Shown one piece after another: positions 1 to 7,159 of a stretch of 26,471 nucleotides of DNA. The translations under genes were made by a program, and so were the position numbers. The notes under the pieces were generated by a model. The model was not told where the DNA came from, did no database searches, and worked only from the letters and a program-made list of their open reading frames with translations. Source of the DNA: an uncultured Faecalibacterium sp. (lineage in GTDB: Bacteria; Bacillota; Clostridia; Oscillospirales; Ruminococcaceae); contig CABQHF010000004.1 in assembly GCA_902463905.1 (NCBI GenBank), positions 1-26,471 on the forward strand, given 5' to 3'. The number at the start of each line of letters is the position of its first letter. Position 1 is the first letter of the stretch.

Positions 1-1
1 G

Positions 2-1360
2 GCGGCAGGCGGCGGCAAGAGCGACGCGCTGGTGATCGAGGCGCTGCGGCAGGTGGATATCCCGCATTACCGCGGGCTGATCGTGCGCAAGACCTACCCG
101 CAGCTGTCGGAGCTCATCGACAAGACCATGCAGTACTACAAGCCGGTGTTCCCAAAGGCAAAGTACAACGCTTCCAGCCACGTATGGACCTTTCCCAGCG
201 GGGCGAAGATCTATTTTGGCAGCATGTTCCGCACCCAGGACAAATACAACTACCAGGGCAAGGCCTTTGACTTTATCGGGGTGGACGAGCTGACCCACTT
301 TACCTGGGAGGAATACAGCTACCTGATGAGCCGCAACCGCCCCACGGGGCCGGGCACGGTGGTGTACATGCGGGCCACGGCAAACCCCGGCGGCATCGGC
401 CACGGGTGGGTGAAGGCCCGGTTCATCACGCCGGCACCCCCGGGCACCAGGATGGTGCAGCTGGTGGACGTGAAAAAGCCGGACGGCACCGTGGAGAAGC
501 TGCGGCGCACGCGGGTGTTTATCCCATCCACGGTGTTTGACAACCAGAAGCTGCTGGAAAACGACCCGGGGTATCTGGGCACGCTGGCTTCCTTACCGGA
601 AGCGGAGAAGCAGGCGCTGCTCTACGGTGACTGGGACAGCTTTTCCGGCCAGGTGTTCACCGAATGGCGGAACGACCCGGCCCACTACGAGGACCAGCGG
701 TGGACCCATGTGATCAAGCCGTTCCGCATTCCGGCGCACTGGAAGATCTGGCGCGGGTACGACTTTGGCTACTCGCGGCCCTTCTCGGTGGGGTGGTATG
801 CAGCGGACGAGGATGGCAGGCTGTACCGGATCAAGGAGCTGTACGGCTGCACCGGCACGCCGAACGAAGGCCTGAAGATCGACCCGGTGGAGCAGGCCCG
901 GCGCATAAGGGAAGCGGAAGAGAACGACCCGATGCTGAAAGGCCGGGTGATCCAGGGCGTGGCGGACCCGGCCATCTTCAACGAGAGCCAGGGCGAGAGC
1001 ATTGCCCAGATGCAGGAAAAGCACCCGTACTACCTGGTATGGCACCCGGGAGACCACACCCGCCTTGCCGGAAAGATGCAGATGCACTACCGGCTGGCCT
1101 TTAACGCCGAGGGGCGGCCCATGCTGCAGGTGTTTGACACCTGCAAACACTTCATCCGGACCATCCCGAACCTTGTGTACGACGAGAGCAACGTGGAGGA
1201 CATTGACTCGGACCAGGAAGATCACATTTACGACGAGTGCCGCTATGTGCTGATGGAAAACCCCATCAGCCCGCGGCAGATCCAGAAAGAGACGGTACTG
1301 CGGGACGACCCGCTGGACCTGGACAGCCACAAGAGCCGCACCAGAGTGATGCGGGTGTAA
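2..1360 (+). CDS. terL: Phage terminase large subunit (5' end outside window)
   Basis: This is the ATPase-nuclease that drives DNA into the prohead and cuts the concatemer. The frame is open from base 2 and begins inside a Walker A motif (AAGGGKS), so the true start lies left of the window; the GTG at 32 is internal. Walker B is IGVDE, with the Asp-Glu pair at 284-289, followed by the coupling segment TANPGG. The C-terminal RNase H-like nuclease shows three acidic sites: GYDFGYSRP (Asp at about 761), GVADPAI (Asp at 965) and the D-rich segment near 1205-1235. About 450 residues are visible, a normal length for a nearly complete TerL. The downstream portal gene fits the standard packaging order; a small terminase subunit would be expected to the left. 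The family call is firm, the subfamily is not resolved. Confidence 0.95.
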   Translation, partial: AAGGGKSDALVIEALRQVDIPHYRGLIVRKTYPQLSELIDKTMQYYKPVFPKAKYNASSHVWTFPSGAKIYFGSMFRTQDKYNYQGKAFDFIGVDELTHFTWEEYSYLMSRNRPTGPGTVVYMRATANPGGIGHGWVKARFITPAPPGTRMVQLVDVKKPDGTVEKLRRTRVFIPSTVFDNQKLLENDPGYLGTLASLPEAEKQALLYGDWDSFSGQVFTEWRNDPAHYEDQRWTHVIKPFRIPAHWKIWRGYDFGYSRPFSVGWYAADEDGRLYRIKELYGCTGTPNEGLKIDPVEQARRIREAEENDPMLKGRVIQGVADPAIFNESQGESIAQMQEKHPYYLVWHPGDHTRLAGKMQMHYRLAFNAEGRPMLQVFDTCKHFIRTIPNLVYDESNVEDIDSDQEDHIYDECRYVLMENPISPRQIQKETVLRDDPLDLDSHKSRTRVMRV

Positions 1361-1658
1361 GGACGAGAGATGTTCTCTTTTGCCGCACAAAAGAGAACCA
1401 GAAAAGCGCGGCGGTGCCCGCAGGGCATGAAAGCCCCAGTGGGGCTTTTAAGCCGCAGACCGGTTTGCGAAGCAAATGACGCGTGTTCAGCGCGGCAAGG
1501 TCACGGCGATTTCGACGCGCTGGACCCACGAATCAAGGGCTGCTCGCCCTTGATAATCCCAAAGAAGAAGTCAAACCGGAAAAAAGCTAGCCGCTGTGCT
1601 TAACGCTTTTTTCTCGGTTTTCCGATTGGAATGAGTACGAGCGGAAAGGAAAAGCTGC
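1361..1658. repeat. Intergenic hairpin cluster between terL and portal
   Basis: About 300 bases hold no convincing gene. Three perfect or near-perfect inverted repeats follow one another. The first is a 10-bp arm pair around 1373-1397 (TTCTCTTTTG / CAAAAGAGAA). The second is a self-complementary block at about 1430-1449 (AAAGCCCC / GGGGCTTT). The third is CAAGGGC / GCCCTTG at about 1537-1554. The second block and its flank recur at 25254-25282, so this is a dispersed element of the host or phage rather than unique sequence. It lies inside what should be one late operon, so it is either read through or acts on RNA processing. A 77-codon open frame (1370-1603) crosses the hairpins but looks like repeat translation. 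Confidence 0.7.
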
Positions 1659-3692
1659 ATGAATGAACAGGAACTTTTGCAGGAGCTGCTGCGGCGATAC
1701 CCGGACCAGAGGGTGAGCGAAGACCCGGTGGGGGCCGGGATGCTGAGCAGCCTGGGAGCGCAGCAGCCGGAGCCGATGACCGGAACGGGCCTGCAGGCAA
1801 TGAGCGGCAGCACCTTCACGGAGGACAGCGGGGACACGGCACAGGTGATCGGGCCGGAGGAGATCGCAAAGGCGGGGGAGACCCTGCAGAAATACAAGGC
1901 GGGCAAGGCGTCGCTGGACAAGCGCATTGTGGACAACGAGCTGTGGTTCCGCATGGGACACTGGAAGAACTGCGAAAACAAGATGATGGAGGGCAAGCCC
2001 AAGCCCTCCAGCGGGTGGCTGTTCAACAGCATTGCCAACAAACACGCTGACGCCATGGACAACTACCCGGAGCCCAACGTTTTGCCCCGGGCGGCGGACG
2101 ACGAAGAAACGGCCAAGGCACTCTCGAAGATCATCCCGGTGGTTTTGGAGCAGTGCGACTATGAGCAGGTGTACAGCGACACCTGGTGGCGCAAGCTCAA
2201 GACCGGCACCGGCGTGAAGGGTGTGTTCTGGGACCCGACGCTGCGAGGGGGCCTTGGCGACATCAGCGTGAAGAGCGTGAACCTGCTGATGCTGTACTGG
2301 GCCCCTGGCGTGAGCGACATTCAGGAGAGCCCGAACCTGTTCAGCCTGAGCCTGGAGGACAACGAGCAGCTGGTGGCGAAATACCCCCAGCTGGAAGGCC
2401 ACACCGGAAAGAGCCTGGACGTGGCCGAGTACATCCACGACGATCAGCTCGACACCACCGGCAAGAGCGTGGTGGTGGACTGGTACTACAAAAAGGCCCG
2501 GCCCCAGGGCGCGCCGGTGCTGCACTACTGCAAGTACTGCAACGGCATGGTGCTGTACGCCAGCGAGAACGACCCGGCCCTGGCCGAGCGGGGCTTTTAC
2601 GACCACGGGAAATACCCCTTTGTGTTTGACCCGTTGTTCATGGAAGAGGACAGCCCGGCGGGCTTTGGGTACATCGACGTGATGAAGGACACCCAGACCG
2701 CCATTGACGAGATGAACCACGCCATGGACGAGAACGTGAAACTGGCAAGCAAACTGCGCTTTGTGGTGAGCGACTCGGCCGGGGTGAACGAGGAAGAACT
2801 GGCGGACTTTGGCCGGGACATCGTGCATGTGGTGGGACGGCTGAACAGCGACACCTTTATGCCGCTGCAGACCAGCGTGCTGAGCGGCAACTGCATCACC
2901 TACCGGGACGACCGGGTGAACGAGCTGAAGGAGATCAGCGGCAACCGGGACGTGAGCCAGGGCGGCACTACCAGCGGCCTGACCGCGGCCAGCGCCATTG
3001 CGGCCCTGCAGGAAGCGGGCAGCAAGCTGAGCCGGGACATGCTGAAAAGCGCGTACCGCTCCTTTGCGAAGGAGTGTTACCTGATCATTGAGCTGATGCG
3101 CCAGTTCTACGACGAGCAGCGGGTGTTCCGCGTTACCGGAGAGACGGGGCAGACCGAGTACACCCCCTTCAGCGCAGCGCAGCTGCGGGCCGTGCCGGGC
3201 GGCGAGATCGGAGGGGTGCAGCTGGGCGACCATGAGCCGGTGTTTGACATCACGGTGAGCGCGGCCAAGAAGAGCACCTTCAGCCGTCTTTCTCAGAACG
3301 AGACGGCGAAAGAGTGCTACCAGATGGGCTTCTTTGCGCCTGCCAACGCCGACGCGGCCCTGGCGGCGCTGGACATGATGGATTTTGAAGGCATTGAGAA
3401 GGTGCGCCAGCGGGTGAGCGAGAACGGCACGCTGTACCAGCAGCTCCAGCAGATGGCGCAGCAGATGCAGAAAATGGCGGCCATCATTGACCAGCAGAAC
3501 GGCACCAACGTGAGCGAGGCGGCAGGAGCGGCTGCGCAGGCGGCGGGCAGCACGGGTGGCGGCAGCGGCAGCAGCAATGTGACCCGCAGCACCACCAACA
3601 GCCTGGGCGCTGCGGTGGGCGAAGGGAACAACAGTCTCTCGACACAGGCGGCCAAGCGGGCCATGGATGCGAACAACCCGAACAAGGAATGA
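1659..3692 (+). CDS. Phage portal protein
   Basis: This 677-residue protein should form the dodecameric ring at the capsid vertex through which DNA passes. I recognise it from its position after terL, its size (long portals are usual in short-tailed phages), and conserved stretches such as GFGYIDVMKDTQTAIDEMNH (about residues 330-350) and the helical segment SAIAALQEAGSKLSRDMLK (about 445-465). The latter resembles the stem region of many clostridial phage portals. The C-terminus is low-complexity: a Gln/Met-rich coiled segment, then Gly/Ser/Ala. The ATG at 1659 has GGAAAGG about nine bases upstream. A long antisense frame covers much of it but is a GC-rich shadow. I did not see a fused protease or MuF head domain here. 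Confidence 0.88.
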   Translation: MNEQELLQELLRRYPDQRVSEDPVGAGMLSSLGAQQPEPMTGTGLQAMSGSTFTEDSGDTAQVIGPEEIAKAGETLQKYKAGKASLDKRIVDNELWFRMGHWKNCENKMMEGKPKPSSGWLFNSIANKHADAMDNYPEPNVLPRAADDEETAKALSKIIPVVLEQCDYEQVYSDTWWRKLKTGTGVKGVFWDPTLRGGLGDISVKSVNLLMLYWAPGVSDIQESPNLFSLSLEDNEQLVAKYPQLEGHTGKSLDVAEYIHDDQLDTTGKSVVVDWYYKKARPQGAPVLHYCKYCNGMVLYASENDPALAERGFYDHGKYPFVFDPLFMEEDSPAGFGYIDVMKDTQTAIDEMNHAMDENVKLASKLRFVVSDSAGVNEEELADFGRDIVHVVGRLNSDTFMPLQTSVLSGNCITYRDDRVNELKEISGNRDVSQGGTTSGLTAASAIAALQEAGSKLSRDMLKSAYRSFAKECYLIIELMRQFYDEQRVFRVTGETGQTEYTPFSAAQLRAVPGGEIGGVQLGDHEPVFDITVSAAKKSTFSRLSQNETAKECYQMGFFAPANADAALAALDMMDFEGIEKVRQRVSENGTLYQQLQQMAQQMQKMAAIIDQQNGTNVSEAAGAAAQAAGSTGGGSGSSNVTRSTTNSLGAAVGEGNNSLSTQAAKRAMDANNPNKE

Positions 3693-3766
3693 CCCTCTCA
3701 GTGCGCAGTCCGGCCGGGGCCGGAGCTGCTTGCGGCTCTCCCGAAGGGCGAGTTCTGCTTAGAGGA
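3690..3766. repeat. Dispersed palindromic repeat (degenerate copy)
   Basis: The gap between portal and the protease-scaffold gene is filled by a GC-rich imperfect palindrome starting CCCTCTCAGTGCGC and ending near GAAGGGCGAG. It resembles the elements at 4366-4420, 6638-6705 and 13239-13292, which share the plan 'CTCxCxCAGCCG ... AGCTCCC-C-GGGGAG'. It is repeat-derived sequence; no separate gene is seen. Confidence 0.5.
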
Positions 3767-3797
3767 ATGATTTTGAAAATTGAAGCGGGAGGAAACG

Positions 3798-5228
3798 ATG
3801 ATCAGAGCGACAGTTGCAAGGACGGTGTGGGCCAGCGGTGTGACCGGCTACGAGGTAAAGGCCGAGGGCCACGCCGGTGCAGGCAAGTACGGGCAGGACG
3901 TTGTGTGTGCGGCGGTGAGCGTGCTGCTGCAGACGCTGGCCAACGAGGTGACGGAAGCAGCCCGGGCGGGCCTGCTGGCCGTGGGCGTTGTGGCCCATGG
4001 CGACGGCTGGATGAAGGTGGAAATGACCCCCACCGACCAGACGCAGGACATGGCGGACGCCTGGGTGGAGCTGGTGCAGGACGGCATTGACGCCCTGGCC
4101 GAGAGCTACCCGGAGAACGTGGAACTGGAGGTGCACTATGCGTATGCCGATACCAAGGAACTGGAACCTGACAAGCTGGCGGACATGGTGAGCGGCAAGA
4201 TGAACCTGCAGTATTTCGCAGAAGGCGGAGACGGCGGCGCAGGTGCCGCAGAGGGCGGTGCAGCAGAAGCGGCAGCCCCGGCGGTGCAGGCACCGGCTTT
4301 GCGGCCGGCACAGGAGCGGCTGGCACGGCGCAGCGGGGCGCTGAAGAGCAAGGCGGCAGGCGGGGAGAAACTCCCCCAGCCGCCTGCAGGCGGCAGCCCC
4401 CTCAAGGAGGGGGCCTCTGGCAGTGAGAGTGACCCGGCGGAAGCGGAGAAGCACCAGGAACCTGCTAAGGAGCCCAAGGCCGAAAAGACCCCGGAGGAGC
4501 GCCGGCGGGCCTTTGGCGAGATGGTGCAGGGCGAATACAGCGACGTGTTCCAGGAGATGATGCAGCGGGCCATTGATAAGGCCACGGAGAACATCCGGCA
4601 GAATCCGCAGGTGGCGCGGCTGACCCAGGCACTGGCCAATGCCTACGGCGTGGACACCGATGACATGGACGGCCTGATCGAGGCGGTGGAGAACGGCCGC
4701 GTGAAGGACGAGAAGTATTACGAGGAGCTGGCCCAGCAGCGGGGTGTGAGCGTGAAAACGGCCCGGGAGCTGGACAAGATGGAGAGCGACCTGAAGCGCA
4801 GCAACACCCGCAACGCGCAGCTGCAGGCCATGCAGCAGGAAGCGACCCGCCAGCAGCGGGTGAGCCAGATCCAGGCACAGTGGGAGGCCCAGGCCGCCCA
4901 GCTGAAGACCCAGTACCCGGATTTTGAGCTGCAGGAGGTGCTGGCCAACGAGCAGGTGGCCGACCTGATGCGCCGGGGCGTGAGCCTGCCGGACGCTTAC
5001 CGGGCCGCCTACTTTGACCACATCATGCAGCAGGCCACGGCCCAGACCGCCCAGAAGGTGGAGCAGGGCGTGGCGGCACGCATCCAGCAGAGGGCCGGCC
5101 GGCCCGGCGAGAACGGCACCCGGCCCGGCGGCGCGGTGACCACCCATGTGGACGTGGCCAGCATGAGTCGCCGCCAGCTGGAGGACCTGGAACGCAGGGC
5201 ACGCCGGGGCGAGAAGATCACGCTGTAA
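3798..5228 (+). CDS. Prp-like cysteine protease fused to capsid scaffold protein
   Basis: Residues 1-115 match the ribosomal-processing cysteine protease Prp (YsxB/DUF464). They include GHAGAGKYGQDVVCAAVS, with His25 and Cys37 spaced 12 apart as in the staphylococcal enzyme (His22/Cys34). At 134-141 is KMNLQYFA, close to the LNLQFFA site that Prp cuts in ribosomal protein L27. The rest (about 142-476) is scaffold-like: a Pro/Ala-rich linker with an in-frame palindromic repeat (about residues 190-208), then long charged helices ending in RRARRGEKITL. The ATG at 3798 has GGGAGG five bases upstream, better than the in-frame TTG at 3780. The gene sits directly before the major capsid gene, where scaffolds belong. 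The inference is that the protease releases itself from the scaffold and also trims the capsid protein. The protease fold is seen with high confidence; the processing is inferred. Confidence 0.85.
   Translation: MIRATVARTVWASGVTGYEVKAEGHAGAGKYGQDVVCAAVSVLLQTLANEVTEAARAGLLAVGVVAHGDGWMKVEMTPTDQTQDMADAWVELVQDGIDALAESYPENVELEVHYAYADTKELEPDKLADMVSGKMNLQYFAEGGDGGAGAAEGGAAEAAAPAVQAPALRPAQERLARRSGALKSKAAGGEKLPQPPAGGSPLKEGASGSESDPAEAEKHQEPAKEPKAEKTPEERRRAFGEMVQGEYSDVFQEMMQRAIDKATENIRQNPQVARLTQALANAYGVDTDDMDGLIEAVENGRVKDEKYYEELAQQRGVSVKTARELDKMESDLKRSNTRNAQLQAMQQEATRQQRVSQIQAQWEAQAAQLKTQYPDFELQEVLANEQVADLMRRGVSLPDAYRAAYFDHIMQQATAQTAQKVEQGVAARIQQRAGRPGENGTRPGGAVTTHVDVASMSRRQLEDLERRARRGEKITL
4366..4420. 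repeat. Palindromic repeat inserted in frame in scaffold gene
   Basis: Bases 4366-4420 contain CAGCCGCCTGCAGGCGGCAG and CCCCCTCAAGGAGGGGGCC, two nested hairpins. They are translated as LPQPPAGGSPLKEGASGS in the linker of the scaffold. A related copy lies in frame in the giant gene (13239-13292, LPQPPADSSSPGEGALKV), and intergenic relatives are at 3690 and 6638. The repeat is evidently mobile at the DNA level and tolerated because it keeps the frame open. Confidence 0.7.
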
Positions 5229-5281
5229 CGACTTCCCACACGAGGGTGTGAGAACATAAACCTTTGAAGGAGGACCAAACC

Positions 5282-6310
5282 ATGAAATGGAAGAAGTTGA
5301 ACCTGCAGCTGTTTGCGGATGCGCACGAGCAGCTGCAGAACACCACCGGCAGCTCCGGCATGAGCGCCGAGATGAAAACCTTTTACGAGCGCCGCCTCAT
5401 CGACCAGGCGCTGCCGGCGCTGGTGCATGACCAGTTCGGCGACAGCTACCCGATCCCGGCCAACAACGGCAAGACCATCGAGTTCCGCAAGTATGACGCG
5501 CTGCCCAAGGCCACCACGCCCCTGACCGAGGGCGTGACCCCGGAAGGCCAGGCCCTGACCGTGACCACGGTGACCGCTGAGGTGCACCAGTACGGCGGCT
5601 GGGTGCCCCTGACCGACATGGTGCAGATGACCACCATTGACAACAATGTGGTGCAGGCCACCAGCGTGCTGGCAAGCCAGAGCGGCCGCACCATGGACAC
5701 CATCGTGCGTGACATTCTGGCCGGCGGCACCAACGTGATCTACGCACCCAAGGTGAGCGACGGCGTTGAGACCGCCGTGACCAGCCGTGCGGGCCTGGAC
5801 GCCACGGCCCAGCTGACCGTGGACCTGATCGACCAGGCGGTGGCCCAGCTGAAGGTGCAGAACGCAGACCCCATCGGCTCTGCTGGCGGCAGCTATGTGG
5901 CCATCATCCACCCCTATGCGGCCTACGACATCAAGAAGGACCCCAACTGGGTGGAGGCCCACAAGTACGCCAGCCCCGAGGAGATCTTTGAGGGCGAGAT
6001 CGGCAAGATCAACAACGTGCGGTTTGTGGAGACCAGCGAGGCAAAGATCTGGACGGGCACCGGCTGCCCCTCGGGCCTTGCGGTGTTTGGCACCCTGGTG
6101 CTGGGTGCCCACGCCTACGCCACCACCGAGCTGGAGGGCGGCGGCCTGCAGCACATTGTGAAGCAGCTGGGCTACGGCGACGACCCGCTGAACCAGCGCG
6201 CCTCTGTGGGCTGGAAGGCCGTGAAGACCGCCGAGCGCCTGAGCGAGCAGTACATGGTGCGCATTGAGAGCTGCAGCGCACGCTACAGCGCCAAGGCAAA
6301 GGCAAACTGA
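5282..6310 (+). CDS. Major capsid protein, N4-gp56 family
   Basis: This is a 342-residue shell protein. The segment from YERRLIDQALPALVHDQFG through YGGWVPLTDMVQMTTID and the following DTIVRDILAGGTNVIYAPK is characteristic of the N4-gp56 family of HK97-fold capsids found in short-tailed and some other phages. The start at ATG 5282 has a strong GGAGG eight bases upstream; the in-frame TTG at 5264 lies upstream of that ribosome site and is rejected. The N-terminus carries KLNLQLFA (residues 5-12), a Prp-type cleavage motif like the one in the protein before it. The mature capsid therefore probably begins at Asp13. High expression is expected from the even, strongly biased codon use. Confidence 0.93.
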   Translation: MKWKKLNLQLFADAHEQLQNTTGSSGMSAEMKTFYERRLIDQALPALVHDQFGDSYPIPANNGKTIEFRKYDALPKATTPLTEGVTPEGQALTVTTVTAEVHQYGGWVPLTDMVQMTTIDNNVVQATSVLASQSGRTMDTIVRDILAGGTNVIYAPKVSDGVETAVTSRAGLDATAQLTVDLIDQAVAQLKVQNADPIGSAGGSYVAIIHPYAAYDIKKDPNWVEAHKYASPEEIFEGEIGKINNVRFVETSEAKIWTGTGCPSGLAVFGTLVLGAHAYATTELEGGGLQHIVKQLGYGDDPLNQRASVGWKAVKTAERLSEQYMVRIESCSARYSAKAKAN

Positions 6311-6328
6311 GGAACGGAGGATGAACAA

Positions 6329-6637
6329 ATGGCAGTGAAGAAAGAAACCGCCCAGCAGGCTGCAGAAGCAGCCACCCAGGACACCAAGGACATGCAGGCG
6401 GAGAAGCCCGCCACCGAGGTGATCCACCTGTTCAAGGACAACGGCCGCTACTCCAGCGCCCGCTTTGTGAGCGTGAACGGCGAGGCGTACCTGATCCAGC
6501 GCGGCGTGGACGTGGAGGTGCCTGCGGCGGTGGCCGAGGTGCTGCGCCACAGCGAGGAGATGGACAACGCGGCCAACGCGAAGATCGAGGCGGCCCAGGC
6601 GGCGGCGCAGAACGTGCCGGCACTGCAGAAGCTGTAA
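6329..6637 (+). CDS. Small virion-region protein, possible head decoration or completion
   Basis: This 102-residue protein has an Ala/Glu/Gln-rich N-terminus (about 1-30), a compact middle (VIHLFKDNGRYSSARFVSV to VDVEVPAAVAEVLRHSEEM) and an alanine-rich helical tail. GGAGG precedes the ATG by about nine bases, and the gene starts 18 bases after the capsid stop, so it belongs to the same operon. I do not recognise a named family. The place directly after the capsid gene is typical of small decoration or head-tail proteins; this is inference from position only. Confidence 0.75.
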   Translation: MAVKKETAQQAAEAATQDTKDMQAEKPATEVIHLFKDNGRYSSARFVSVNGEAYLIQRGVDVEVPAAVAEVLRHSEEMDNAANAKIEAAQAAAQNVPALQKL

Positions 6638-6705
6638 CCCTCTCACCGGCCCTGTCCGCCAAGGGCGGCGCGGATGCCGGAGCTCCCCCGAAAGGGGAGC
6701 CACGA
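6638..6705. repeat. Dispersed palindromic repeat
   Basis: The gap after the 102-residue gene starts CCCTCTCACCGGCC and ends GGAGCTCCCCCGAAAGGGGA followed by a CACGAATCAA tail. The same tail occurs in the 1361-1658 gap. It is a copy of the repeat family that is also found in frame in two coding regions of this window. Confidence 0.65.
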
Positions 6706-6715
6706 ATCAAAGAAG

Positions 6716-6757
6716 AATACACCCGGTACGGCAGGCACTTGCTGTGCCGGGTGTATT
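6716..6757. promoter_or_regulatory. Long inverted repeat upstream of 126-residue gene
   Basis: AATACACCCGG (6716-6726) and CCGGGTGTATT (6747-6757) are perfectly complementary and enclose about 20 bases that can pair further. The structure ends six bases before the AGGAGG of the next gene. There is no long T-run, so it is a poor intrinsic terminator. It could modulate translation of the next gene or mark an RNA cleavage point; the function is unknown. Confidence 0.5.
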
Positions 6758-6775
6758 TGCTAAGGAGGCGGAACG

Positions 6776-7156
6776 ATGACAGCCGGAAAGGCGATAGAAC
6801 TTTGCGACCAGATGCGGCCGAACAACGACTTTGGGGACGAGATGAAGCAGATGTGGATGCGCCAGTGCGACGCGCGGCTGCGGCAGACGGTGGTGAACCG
6901 CTCGGCCTGCGGCGATTTTGACGCTGTGGGCGCCGACATGGCCGGGGACGGGCTGGAGTATGACACCCAGCTGCTGGCACCGGATGCCTTCAGCGCACTG
7001 TACCAGCACTGGCTGTGCGCCCAGATGGACCTGGCCCTGGGCGAGACGGCCCGGGCGGTGAACGAGCTGCAGATGTACAGTGACTACTGCCAGGAGTTTG
7101 CAGCCTGGATGCGGCAGAAATACCCCCCGGCGGGCGGGGTGCAGTGGAGGTATTGA
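6776..7156 (+). CDS. Probable head-tail connector/adaptor protein
   Basis: A 126-residue mostly helical protein, MTAGKAIELCDQMRPNN at the start and ending AAWMRQKYPPAGGVQWRY. The pattern of repeated short helices and its place between capsid and the tail/nozzle candidate resemble the adaptor (gp4 of P22, gp11 of T7) that extends the portal. No residue-level signature proves it. AGGAGG lies seven bases before the ATG. The ribosome site of the next gene (GGAGG at 7146-7150) is within its last codons, so the two are translationally linked. Confidence 0.6.
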   Translation: MTAGKAIELCDQMRPNNDFGDEMKQMWMRQCDARLRQTVVNRSACGDFDAVGADMAGDGLEYDTQLLAPDAFSALYQHWLCAQMDLALGETARAVNELQMYSDYCQEFAAWMRQKYPPAGGVQWRY

Positions 7157-7159
7157 GAG

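Noticed and set aside
32..34. GTG at 32 as true start of the terminase
   Set aside because: The frame continues to the window edge and encodes the Walker A motif upstream of this codon.
1587..3233. Long minus-strand open frame of 548 codons opposite the portal gene
   Set aside because: It is His/Val/Leu-rich with no ribosome site and mirrors the portal codons; a typical GC-rich shadow.
3759..5147. Long minus-strand frame opposite the scaffold gene
   Set aside because: Same shadow composition, no start signal; the plus-strand protein has a recognisable protease domain.
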